From: Pseudomonadota bacterium
GTDB taxonomy: Bacteria > Pseudomonadota > Gammaproteobacteria > Xanthomonadales > Xanthomonadaceae
DNA length: 64,000 bases
Assembly (NCBI GenBank): GCA_963205495.1
Contig: CAUJIN010000037.1
Coordinates: 106,520 to 170,519, forward strand
Reading direction: 5' to 3'
Positions within the stretch are counted from its first letter, which is position 1. Every line of letters begins with the position of its first letter. Below are positions 18,071-26,107 of this stretch, piece after piece. The notes beneath the pieces were generated by a model. The model saw nothing but the letters and a program-made list of their open reading frames with translations. It was not told the origin of the DNA and made no database searches. Both the position numbers and the translations under genes were made by a program.

Positions 18071-18993
18071 CACAGCACCTCCGCGCGCGGTCCTGCGACC
18101 GGCGATAGCATCGATTGACTGTCGAAACCGGCCCGCGCGAACGCGGCCCGCATGGGCGCCTGGGCTGCTTCGGCCTCGGCGCGTGTGGCAAACCAGGCGA
18201 AGACGCTGGGCCCGGCACCCGCAATGCTGGCACCAAACGCTCCCGCATCGAGCGCGGCCTGCTTCACCTGGGCGAAACCGGGAATCAGCGGCGCGCGGCG
18301 CGGTTCCACCAGCACATCGGCAAAACCCGCGCGGACGAGATCCTCGTCGCCCTTCATGCAGCCGATGAGGACCTGGGCGAGGTTGGCCGACTGCGCCACG
18401 AACTCGCCCAGCGCGTAGTGGCCCTTCAGCGCCTCGCGCGCGCGACGGGTTTCCAGCACCTGCTCGGGATGCACGAGGACGCAGTGCCAGTCCGCCGGCA
18501 CCTCGATCCGCACCATGCGCTCGGCCGTGGTCAGTACCAGGCCACCCAGCAGCATCGGGCCGACGTTGTCGCCGTGGCGCGAGCCGCTGGCCACGGCCTC
18601 GCCATCGAGGGCGAACGGGTACAGCGCCTCGCGCGACAGCGGCGCATCGAGCAAGGCGTTGGCCGCCACCAGCGCCGCCACGCAGCTCGCCGCCGAACCA
18701 CCCATGCCCGAACCCAGCGGGATTCCTTTTTCGATTTCGATCTCGAAACCGAACGGCAGCGCCAGCGCCTCGCGCAGCGCGATCAGCGCGCAACCAGCGG
18801 TATTGCGTTCGGCATCCAACGGCAGCGCCAGATCCAACCCGTGGATTGCACGGATGCGTACCGCAGGTTCGTCGGTTTTCTGCACGCCGACCCGATCACC
18901 AGGCCCCGCAATGCTGTGACCGAGAAGATCGAAACCGACGCAGGCGTTGCCGATGCTGGCGGGGGAGAAGGCGCTTTTCATGGGGCTGGACAT
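18070..18993 (-). CDS. thrB: Homoserine kinase
   Basis: 307 residues; the start is ATG 18993 or ATG 18981 ([23 protein letters not shown], closer to the family norm). GHMP kinase signature: [22 protein letters not shown] binds ATP phosphates; [14 protein letters not shown] near the end is the third GHMP motif. It phosphorylates homoserine for ThrC. It starts only 30 nt after the subtilisin-like protease gene and ends in a one-base overlap with thrC. In most gammaproteobacteria thrB follows thrA directly; here the protease intervenes. Confidence 0.95.
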   Translation of the reverse strand: MSSPMKSAFSPASIGNACVGFDLLGHSIAGPGDRVGVQKTDEPAVRIRAIHGLDLALPLDAERNTAGCALIALREALALPFGFEIEIEKGIPLGSGMGGSAASCVAALVAANALLDAPLSREALYPFALDGEAVASGSRHGDNVGPMLLGGLVLTTAERMVRIEVPADWHCVLVHPEQVLETRRAREALKGHYALGEFVAQSANLAQVLIGCMKGDEDLVRAGFADVLVEPRRAPLIPGFAQVKQAALDAGAFGASIAGAGPSVFAWFATRAEAEAAQAPMRAAFARAGFDSQSMLSPVAGPRAEVL

Positions 18994-19023
18994 GGGTGGG
19001 TCGGGGTGTCGGAAGAAGAAATT

Positions 19024-22000
19024 TCACGATGCTGGTTCGAAACCATCGTCGAACAGATAGTGGGGCCGGCAGCGGCCTGCCGAACACGGGTCGGACTTCG
19101 GCACTCCCGCCTGCGGATACTCCACGCCATCGTGAACGCCGTCCCTGTCGGAATCGACCTGATTCGGATCGGTGCCGAGCAGGTATTCGAACCCGTCGAT
19201 CAGCCCGTCGCCGTCGCTGTCCACGTTCGGATAGGCGTAGCCGAGCACCATGCTCGACCCGGTCGGCCAGGCCGACGTATAGCCCTGTGCCTCGAAGCTG
19301 CTCCGGTCGCGCTCCGGAAAAACCGCGCAATCGTCATCGGCGGTCTTGCACTTGAGCCACAGGCGTTCCGCGCCTTGTGGAATGCAGGCGGGCTCCGGCG
19401 TGCAGGACTGGTAGACATAGCCTTGCAGCCCCCGATAGTCGTACCCGGCGTTGCTGGCGGTCTGCACCTGCGCGGCGGATGTCAGCAGCAGGAAGTCGCG
19501 GTTGCCGCCGTTGCAGCCCGGTACGCCGGGCGTGCACCCCGCGGGCCAGGGACGGGAGCGGTCCAGCCAGTAAAGCGGCACCAGCGCCGGATGCGAGGCA
19601 TCGGTCTTGAACTCAGTGGTCAGCACGTAGGCGCTGGCGCGCGGAGACGGCGGCGGCGGTGTCGGGTACTGATGCGGAAAGCTCGGATAGCCCGGCGTCA
19701 GTGCCCCCTGTGGCTGGTAGCTTCCCGCCTGATTGATCATGAAGGCCAGCGCGGCCTGCGGCACCGTGGTGTGCGCCCAGTCTTTCGCGGCCGCGCCGTA
19801 GAACGAGAAGAGCGGCGTCAGGCGATTCTTCATCGCCTTGCCGTCGCTGTGTCCCAGCATGGCGGCAACCGCCGAATCGGCCCTGATCGTTCCATATCCG
19901 AGCCTGGGATCCCATGTGTTCGGAAAAGTGGGAAGCATGCTGCTCTGGATCATTACCGAGCGGATGCCGTGGTGGGGCGGATCCAGCACGCCTTCGCCCG
20001 GCAGCACCAGCGGATTGATCGAACGCAGGATACCCGCCAGTCCCGATACCAGCGGTGCGGACATGGACGTGCCGGTGCACGGTCCCTGTCCGTCGCCGTT
20101 CGTTCCGAGGGCCGCGTCGTCGCAGAGAATGGCCTGATTCCAGGCCATGCCGGGATAGAGCGTGGACAGCACGCGCCGCGCCGGCGCGACGTGCTCCTGC
20201 TTGGCGTCGGTTGCAGCGTTTACGGTGTAGTTTGAGCCACACTCCATGTCGGGGTAGGTTGGCGAAAACGGGCAATTGTCGCTGTGGTTTGGAGGCGGGT
20301 CTTTGTCCTCATCCCAGAAGTCCAGGGATTCATCCAGCCCGCCCACGCTGGCTACCCGAGGATCGCTGGCGGGGAAGTTGAGCCTCCCCCGATCATTGCC
20401 CGACGCGGCTACCATCAGGACGCCTTGAGAACTGGCGTAGGCAATGGTGAGGCATTCCGGATCGTTCTGGAACAGTGGGTCAGCGCAGGCATCTTTCGGA
20501 TAATCGAAGGTGCCATTTCCTTGTCCGCCGAAACTCATGTTCACGACCTGGGTGCCCGTCTCGGCAAGGAGTGTCAGGCCAACCCAAGGGGCGGCTTGAT
20601 TCATCTCTGGGTACACAATTCCTGGAAAATAGCAAACGTCACGTATAGTTCTTACGGAGGCCAGGGTGCAGTTTTTGCAGGTTCCTACCACGCCATTGCT
20701 ATTCATGTGATTTGCGGCAATCAAGCCATGGACATGCGTGCCATGACCTGCATATGCGGGAATCATGAGGCCGTTGCCGGTATCGCAAGCTTGGGATGTC
20801 GGCGTGACTGGGACGGGCTCCATTTCATCTACGTTGAAATCGATGGGGTTTGGGAACCCATGCCGACCGATGTCTATCGCGGCAGAAGGAGTGAAGTTTC
20901 CGCCCGTAAGGAATCCGCTCGCATCCTGCGCCCGAAGGTCGGAGTGGTCGGTATGGAGACCGTTATCCAGAACCCCCACCCGCGCCCATCCGCCTGCGCG
21001 GGCCCATGCGGCGGGAAAGCTCATGGCACCGATCCAGTATTGGGTTGCAGCTCCTTGAATGGTGGGCGGCGTCTTGCCGGAAGTGCCAGGGCGCAGGCTC
21101 AGATCCACCTCGATCGGTACTTTCGCATGCCTGACGAAATCGTCGGCGAGCAGCGCGGAGACGGCGGCTTCCGTATCGGCGCCGGGCGGGTATCGCACGA
21201 CGATCATCTGCTCCAGGCGCGCTCTCGGCAGTTCCGGGTTGGCATCGAGATAGGCTTTGAAATCTCCCTTCGCCCGGAATGGATGCGGGATGAAATACTG
21301 AACGGATTGCGGGTTCTCCACGGATAGCGCACCGAGTGGCGGAGGGAGGCCGGCTGAAGGATCGAATCCGTTGACGATACCCTCAGGGTTCGGTCCTTGC
21401 TCGGATCGGACGAGTTCGAAGATTACCAGTGTATCTTCTATCAATTGTGCATGAGCGAGCGGTGAGATAGTGATGGGTGCGATAAGGAAGGCGCTTAGGA
21501 GAAACTTTGCTGATATTCTTTCTCGAAGAGCGGCCACTCCAATAATGATTCCGATTAGAATTAACAGCAAGATATTGCTAGTCGCCGATACCGTCACGGA
21601 TGGTGGCGTCCCCCGGACTTGAAGATTTGCCTGAGAGATTGGCGGCAAAATTGGATAGTTCGGACTGCTCATGCTTCGGATTCGTATTCTAACAGTATAG
21701 CTTCCCTCGGGGAATCCACCTATATTTTCGGTGATTGTATGTGGCTGAATCATGCAAAACAATGGATCGGTTCTTTCTGATCCCGTAATGATTAGATCGA
21801 TTATGTCACCGTTTCTTTGCGCCTCGACAAAAGGGTAACCTGCAGGCGGGTATGCGAAGCCGTGGCAATATCCTGCGCTTACCGACATCTCGATCGGTTG
21901 CCCCGCATAGGGCTGGGCGGGCGAGAAGGTCGGTGGATCGACGAACGCCGAGGCTGACGCGAACGGCAGCATGAACAGCGCGAGCACCGTCGTCAGTGCC

Positions 22001-22029
22001 TTCCAGATGCGAACATGGGGGGGGGGCAT
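19024..22029 (-). CDS. Large subtilisin-like (S8) serine protease with fused N-terminal anchored domain and DGFE tail
   Basis: 1001 residues; ATG 22029 with GGAGA at 8 nt. The signal peptide (LTTVLALFMLPFASASA) is followed by an Ig-like domain (~30-165), a hydrophobic helix NILLLILIGIIIGVAALRER, and then a second signal-like stretch, FLLSAFLIAPITISPLAHA|Q. After a linker comes an S8 catalytic domain: Asp in RVGVLDNGLHTDHSDL, His in GHGTHVHGLIA, oxyanion region VVNMSFGG, Ser in GTSMSAPLVSGLAG. The C-terminus has thrombospondin-3-like calcium repeats (DSDGDGLIDGFEYLLGTDP, DSDRDGVHDGVEY) and ends YLFDDGFEPAS. The first third is more A/T-rich than the flanks. The gene separates thrA from thrB. 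The protease call is firm; the composite N-terminus is unusual. Confidence 0.88.
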   Translation of the reverse strand: MPPPHVRIWKALTTVLALFMLPFASASAFVDPPTFSPAQPYAGQPIEMSVSAGYCHGFAYPPAGYPFVEAQRNGDIIDLIITGSERTDPLFCMIQPHTITENIGGFPEGSYTVRIRIRSMSSPNYPILPPISQANLQVRGTPPSVTVSATSNILLLILIGIIIGVAALRERISAKFLLSAFLIAPITISPLAHAQLIEDTLVIFELVRSEQGPNPEGIVNGFDPSAGLPPPLGALSVENPQSVQYFIPHPFRAKGDFKAYLDANPELPRARLEQMIVVRYPPGADTEAAVSALLADDFVRHAKVPIEVDLSLRPGTSGKTPPTIQGAATQYWIGAMSFPAAWARAGGWARVGVLDNGLHTDHSDLRAQDASGFLTGGNFTPSAAIDIGRHGFPNPIDFNVDEMEPVPVTPTSQACDTGNGLMIPAYAGHGTHVHGLIAANHMNSNGVVGTCKNCTLASVRTIRDVCYFPGIVYPEMNQAAPWVGLTLLAETGTQVVNMSFGGQGNGTFDYPKDACADPLFQNDPECLTIAYASSQGVLMVAASGNDRGRLNFPASDPRVASVGGLDESLDFWDEDKDPPPNHSDNCPFSPTYPDMECGSNYTVNAATDAKQEHVAPARRVLSTLYPGMAWNQAILCDDAALGTNGDGQGPCTGTSMSAPLVSGLAGILRSINPLVLPGEGVLDPPHHGIRSVMIQSSMLPTFPNTWDPRLGYGTIRADSAVAAMLGHSDGKAMKNRLTPLFSFYGAAAKDWAHTTVPQAALAFMINQAGSYQPQGALTPGYPSFPHQYPTPPPPSPRASAYVLTTEFKTDASHPALVPLYWLDRSRPWPAGCTPGVPGCNGGNRDFLLLTSAAQVQTASNAGYDYRGLQGYVYQSCTPEPACIPQGAERLWLKCKTADDDCAVFPERDRSSFEAQGYTSAWPTGSSMVLGYAYPNVDSDGDGLIDGFEYLLGTDPNQVDSDRDGVHDGVEYPQAGVPKSDPCSAGRCRPHYLFDDGFEPAS

Positions 22030-22322
22030 CAGGGTCTCTCCTTGCAATGGCAGTGCGCGGTCGAGTCTACAGCACTTCTTGCCTTGATTTGCGTTCCAGA
22101 TCAATCATTTGGCCGGACAAATCCCGACCAGAGGATGAGTCCTGCAAGCAGCAGCAGGGATATGGTCGTGCCCGCCGGCACGATGGCGGGCGGTGGCAGA
22201 GCGCGCACCATGCACCGGCCAAGAACCCGGCAAGGATGACTGGGGCCACCAGGCGGGTTGCCGGTACCGCAACAGTATCCGACGGCTCGGGAACCACCAA
22301 GGATGGCCTGAACCAGTTTCCA

Positions 22323-22503
22323 CGTCATCCCAGCGAAGGCGGGAATCCCTGATCTTTGTTTTTCAATATGTTGGAGTCACGGGGTTCCCCAATGCTCCGA
22401 ACTTTAGCTTCCGTCATCCCGGCCTTCGTCGGGATGACGAAGTTGAGGTTCCGGCTAAAGTTCGGAGCATTGCGGGGTTCCCGCCTTCGCGGGAACGACG
22501 GGA
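22323..22503. repeat. Nested palindromic repeat element between thrA and the protease gene
   Basis: This stretch is a set of nested inverted repeats: a central hairpin (CGTCATCCC at 22412-22420 with GGGATGACG at 22431-22439), a perfect 18-bp pair AATGCTCCGAACTTTAGC (22391-22408) / complement (22455-22472), and outer arms of the CGTCATCCCAGCGAAGGCGGG type at 22323 and 22480-22503. Such GCGAAGGCGGGAA units are dispersed REP/MITE-like repeats in proteobacteria. The surrounding 22030-22609 has no gene I can support. Confidence 0.8.
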
Positions 22504-22609
22504 GTTTTCGAGGTTCCCGGGGGTGAATGGAGGTGCCCGGACGGTCTGCTCCGGACTGGACTCACCTGCTTTTCACGATTCCCCATTCCTCATTCCTGAT
22601 TCCCGGCCC

Positions 22610-25114
22610 TCACACCCTCGCCCCCAGCGCCGCGGCCACGCGCAGGAGGTCGGCGAAGACGCCGGCGGCGGTGACTTCCGGGCCGGCGCCGGGGCCCTGG
22701 ACGACCATGGCGTTCTCGCTGTAGCGGCGGGTGGTGAACTGGACCACGTTGTCGGTGAGTTTGAGGTGGGCGAAGGCGTGGCTGCCGGGCAGGGCGAGGA
22801 GGGCGACGCGGGCGCGGCCGGCGCGGTCGAGCGTGGCCACGTAGCGCAGCACCTCGCCGCGCGCGCGGGCGGCGTCGAAGCGCTGCTGCATGGCGGCATC
22901 GTGCGCCGCGAGGCCATCGAGGAAATCGTCGGCGCTGCCGCTCTCCAGCCCGGGCGGGATCAGGGATTCGACTTCGACGTCGGAAAGGCTCAGCTCGCGC
23001 CCGGCCTCGCGCGCCAGGATCACCAGCTTGCGGGCGACGTCGGTGCCGGAGAGGTCGTCGCGCGGATCGGGCTCGGTGTAGCCCAGCGCGTGGGCTTCGC
23101 GCACCAGGGCGGAGAAGGGCTGGCTGCCGTCGTACTTGTTGAACAGCCAGGCCAGGGTGCCGGAGAAGATGCCTTCGATGGAGTGCAGCTCGTCCCCGGT
23201 GGTGAGGAGATCGCGCAGGGTCTGGATCACCGGCAGCCCTGCGCCCACCGTCGCCTCGTAGCGGAAGCGCGCGTTGCCGGCCTTGGCCGCGGCGCGGATC
23301 CGGCGGTAGCGCCCGATCGGGCCGGAGCCGGCCTGCTTGTTCGGGGTGATGACGTGGATGCCGGCGGCCAGCCAGTCGGCGTAGCGTTCCGCCACCTCGG
23401 GGTTGGCGCTGCAGTCGATGATGGCCGCGTGCGGAAGGTGCGCGGCGTGGACGTGGGCGGTGAAGGCATCGAAGTCCACGGCACCCGCGCGCTCCCAGTT
23501 CGCGCGCCAGTCCGGATCGTGTTCGCCCAGCCACATGCGCCTGCTGGAGGCGAGGGCGCGCAGGCGCAGGTCGATGTTGGCCTCGGCCAGGAGGCGCGGG
23601 GCGTTCTCTGCGAGCTGGTCGAGCAGGGCCGCGCCGACCTTGCCCGGCCCGATCACGCCGATGGAGATGGTCTGCGGCGAAAGCCAGAAACCCGCGTGCG
23701 CGGCGCGCAGCGCCTTGGTTTCGTCGGCACTGGAGATGGCAACGGAGATGTTGCGCTCCGAGGCACCCTGCGCGATGGCGCGCAGGTTGACGTGGGCGCG
23801 GGCGAGGGTGGCGAGGAAGCGCGCCGCCACGCCCGGGCGGCCGGCCATGCCGTCGCCCACGGCGGCCAGCACGCTGATGCCGGTTTCGAGGTGCACGCTC
23901 TGGATCTGGCCCTGCGCCAGCTCCGGTGCGAAGGCGCGCTCCAGCGCCGCCTTGCCGGTTTCGGCCTGGCTGGCGCGCACCACGCAGCAGATCGAGTGTT
24001 CGGAAGAACCCTGGGAAATCATCACCACCGAGACCTGCGCGTCGCGCAGGGTGGCGAACACGCGCTCGGCGGTGCCGGGCACGCCGATCATGCCGCTGCC
24101 TTCCACGTTGAGCAGGGCCAGGTTCGACACCAGCGACAGGCCCTTGGCGAGCGCGGCGCTGGCGGTGTCGCCCTGCGCATCGATGCGGGTGCCGGGGTGG
24201 GCCGGATTGAAGCTGTTGCGGATGAGGATCGGCAGGTTGCGCGCGATCGCCGGGGCCATGGTCTGCGGGTGCACGACCTTGGCGCCGAAGTAGGCCAGCT
24301 CGCAGGCCTCGCTGTAGGAGATGCGCGGCAGGAAAACGGCGTCGGGCACCACGCGCGGGTCGGCGGACAGCACGCCGTCCACGTCGGTCCAGATGTGCAG
24401 TTCGGCGGCGTGGAACAGCGCGGCGAAGATCGCGCCGGAAAAATCGCTGCCGTTGCGCCCCAGCGTGGTCGCCACACCGTGCGCGTCGCGCGCGACGAAG
24501 CCGGTGACGATGATGCGGCGCTGCCCGTGCTGCGCGCGCCAGAGCTTCAGGCGTTCGGCGCTGGTGTCCCAGTCCACCGCGATGCCCAGGTCGTTGCGGC
24601 CCACCACCAGCACTTCGCGCGCATCGAGCGCGACGGCCTCCTCGCCACGGGCGCGCAGCGCGTCGGCCAGCAGGCGCGCGGACAGCACCTCGCCCATGCC
24701 GTGCACGCGCTCCTTGGCGATTTCTCCGGAGGGGCCGAGCAGGGCGATGGCGCCGAGGATCGCTCCCAGCTCCTGGAATTGCACATCGATCCAGGCGCAG
24801 GTGAGGTCGGCGTGCGCGCCCAGCAGTTCGCGCGCGGTGGTGCGGTGGCGCTCCTGCAGCGCGGCGAGCGCGGGCTGCCAGTCCTGCCCTTGCGCAGCCG
24901 CGTCGGCCAGTGCGACCAGCGCGTCGGTCACGCCCTTCATCGCCGAGACCACGGTGACCTGCACCGGGTCGTCGCGCTCGCACAGCAGGTCGGCGACGTG
25001 GCGGTAGCGCGTCGCGTCGGCGACGCTGGAACCGCCGAATTTGTGCGCGATGACGGAATCGCCGTCGGCGCAGGCCGCGGCGGAAGGGGATTGATCGGGC
25101 TGGGGGGCGTTCAT
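22610..25114 (-). CDS. thrA: Bifunctional aspartate kinase / homoserine dehydrogenase
   Basis: 834 residues; ATG 25114 with SD GAGG 5 nt upstream. The aspartate kinase domain is at ~20-310 (VIAHKFGGSSVADATRYRHVADLL, GRNGSDFSGAIFAALF, WTDVDGVLSADPRVV). Two ACT-like regulatory segments follow (NVEGSGMIGVPGTAERVFATL; AAVGDGMAGRPGVAARFLATL, QGASERNISVAI). Homoserine dehydrogenase occupies ~465-834 (IGVIGPGKVGAALLDQL; VITPNKQA; YEATVGAGLPVIQTLRDLL; GIFSGTLAWLFN; DPRDDLSGTDVARKLVILAREAG). It catalyses the first and third steps of the aspartate-to-threonine route; the ACT region implies threonine feedback. Expression appears controlled by the thrL leader just upstream. The rest of the pathway (thrB, thrC) is separated by the protease gene. 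Confidence 0.96.
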   Translation of the reverse strand: MNAPQPDQSPSAAACADGDSVIAHKFGGSSVADATRYRHVADLLCERDDPVQVTVVSAMKGVTDALVALADAAAQGQDWQPALAALQERHRTTARELLGAHADLTCAWIDVQFQELGAILGAIALLGPSGEIAKERVHGMGEVLSARLLADALRARGEEAVALDAREVLVVGRNDLGIAVDWDTSAERLKLWRAQHGQRRIIVTGFVARDAHGVATTLGRNGSDFSGAIFAALFHAAELHIWTDVDGVLSADPRVVPDAVFLPRISYSEACELAYFGAKVVHPQTMAPAIARNLPILIRNSFNPAHPGTRIDAQGDTASAALAKGLSLVSNLALLNVEGSGMIGVPGTAERVFATLRDAQVSVVMISQGSSEHSICCVVRASQAETGKAALERAFAPELAQGQIQSVHLETGISVLAAVGDGMAGRPGVAARFLATLARAHVNLRAIAQGASERNISVAISSADETKALRAAHAGFWLSPQTISIGVIGPGKVGAALLDQLAENAPRLLAEANIDLRLRALASSRRMWLGEHDPDWRANWERAGAVDFDAFTAHVHAAHLPHAAIIDCSANPEVAERYADWLAAGIHVITPNKQAGSGPIGRYRRIRAAAKAGNARFRYEATVGAGLPVIQTLRDLLTTGDELHSIEGIFSGTLAWLFNKYDGSQPFSALVREAHALGYTEPDPRDDLSGTDVARKLVILAREAGRELSLSDVEVESLIPPGLESGSADDFLDGLAAHDAAMQQRFDAARARGEVLRYVATLDRAGRARVALLALPGSHAFAHLKLTDNVVQFTTRRYSENAMVVQGPGAGPEVTAAGVFADLLRVAAALGARV

Positions 25115-25115
25115 C

Positions 25116-25234
25116 GGGACCTCGGGGAAGTGAGGCCCGCACCGTCTCGGGGATGAGGTCGCGGCGCGCCCTGCATCCTCGTCGGGGTGCGGGGCCGGGT
25201 TCGTTGCTTTCAGCGCACGACCGGACGCACCCCG
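25116..25234 (-). promoter_or_regulatory. thr leader attenuator that can hide the thrA ribosome-binding site
   Basis: Four segments of the leader RNA can pair in two exclusive ways. Segment 1 (25226-25234, CGGGGTGCG, inside thrL codons) pairs perfectly with segment 2 (25183-25191, CGCACCCCG). Segment 2 extended (25186-25196, GGCCCCGCACC) instead pairs with segment 3 (25134-25143, GGTGCGGGCC) with one bulge. Segment 3 (25132-25138) can also pair with segment 4 (25116-25123, GAGGTCCC), which contains the thrA Shine-Dalgarno. No T-run follows, so control is more likely at translation initiation than by intrinsic termination (inference). Confidence 0.65.
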
Positions 25235-25281
25235 GTTGGAGTGGTAATCGTCATGGTCGTGGTCATGGTGCGCAGCAACAT
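25210..25281 (-). CDS. thrL: thr operon leader peptide
   Basis: 23 codons from ATG 25281 (MLLRTMTTTMTITTPTGVRPVVR), or 18 from ATG 25266 (MTTTMTITTPTGVRPVVR), ending TGA at 25210, 95 nt before thrA. Eight of the 23 residues are Thr plus one Ile, the composition of leader peptides whose ribosome stalls when charged tRNA-Thr is scarce. The run of Thr codons lies just ahead of segment 1 of the pairing region, placed so that a stalled ribosome would change the RNA fold. No clear SD precedes either ATG. Too short for annotation by length, but context and composition are convincing. Confidence 0.8.
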   Translation of the reverse strand: MLLRTMTTTMTITTPTGVRPVVR

Positions 25282-25288
25282 GATGCAA

Positions 25289-25317
25289 GAAGAACCCGAC
25301 GGGCAGGGCGCTGTCAA
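25289..25317 (-). promoter_or_regulatory. Candidate thrL-thrA promoter
   Basis: A perfect -35 hexamer TTGACA lies at 25317-25312 on the minus strand. At 17 nt spacing the -10 position reads TTCTTC, a poor match. If used, transcription would begin next to the thrL ATG at 25281, giving a nearly leaderless leader peptide, which would fit the missing SD. Confidence 0.35.
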
Positions 25318-25354
25318 GTGCGGCGATGCGGATGCGCGACGAGTGTCTGCGCGG

Positions 25355-26074
25355 CTAGCGCCAGGGCGTGGCCAGCACGCGCTCGACTTCCTGCGCGAAC
25401 CGCACCAGCACCTCGGGCGGCGGCGAGGGCGAGGACTCCATCGCAGCGGCGGCTTGCGCCAGCCGAACCGCACCGCAGAATCCGCAGGCCGCGCGCAGGC
25501 GGTGCAGGATGTCGCGCGCCTGCGGCGAGCCGGGACCGGCCAGCACGGTGGCGAGCTGGCCGGGCAGGTCGCCCGCCAGCAGCGAGCGCAGCGCGGCGAG
25601 GGTTTCGAGACTCCCGCCCACCGCGGCCAGCGCCGGCGCATCGTCCCAGACCGGCAGGCTGTCCGGATCGACCGCGGCCGCGACGCTCGGCGTACCGGCA
25701 TCGAGCCCGGTGCCGGCTGCGGCCAGCGCGGCTTCCAGCCGCGCCATCGACAGCGGTTTGACCGCCACCGCGTCGAAGCCGGAACGGCGCAGATGGCGAT
25801 GCTGTTCGGGACGGTCGTCGGCGGTGAGCGCCAGCGCCGGCGCGTCGGCGCTGGCGTGTTCGTCGCGGTTGCGGATGCGCCGCAGGCTGGCGATGCCGTC
25901 TTCGCCGGGAAGGTTGAGATCGAGGATGAGCACGTCGAACCGGTGCGCGATGGCGGCTTCGGCGGCATCCTCGCCGCGTTCGAACGCTTCCACCTGCCAG
26001 CCGGCCAGCGCCAGAGCCTCGCTCAGGAAGCTGCGGCTGACGGGATCATCTTCGGCAAGCAGGGCGCGCTTCAT
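25355..26074 (-). CDS. Response regulator receiver fused to an Hpt phosphotransfer domain
   Basis: 239 residues; ATG 26074. Receiver domain at 1-~120: acidic pair AEDDPVS, phospho-Asp in VLILDLNLPGEDG, Thr in LALTADD, Lys in VAVKPLS. A linker leads to a C-terminal Hpt-like helical domain with His in DILHRLRAACGFCGAVRLAQAA. No DNA-binding output domain, so it should act as a phosphorelay shuttle or sink with a hybrid sensor kinase encoded elsewhere. It is divergent from the YdbH-like gene with only 33 nt between them. The Hpt histidine context diverges from the usual H-x-L-K-G, so phosphotransfer by this domain is likely but not certain. Confidence 0.82.
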   Translation of the reverse strand: MKRALLAEDDPVSRSFLSEALALAGWQVEAFERGEDAAEAAIAHRFDVLILDLNLPGEDGIASLRRIRNRDEHASADAPALALTADDRPEQHRHLRRSGFDAVAVKPLSMARLEAALAAAGTGLDAGTPSVAAAVDPDSLPVWDDAPALAAVGGSLETLAALRSLLAGDLPGQLATVLAGPGSPQARDILHRLRAACGFCGAVRLAQAAAAMESSPSPPPEVLVRFAQEVERVLATPWR

Positions 26075-26107
26075 CGCGTCGTGGGGAGATGGGGCTATCC
26101 TGCGAGC

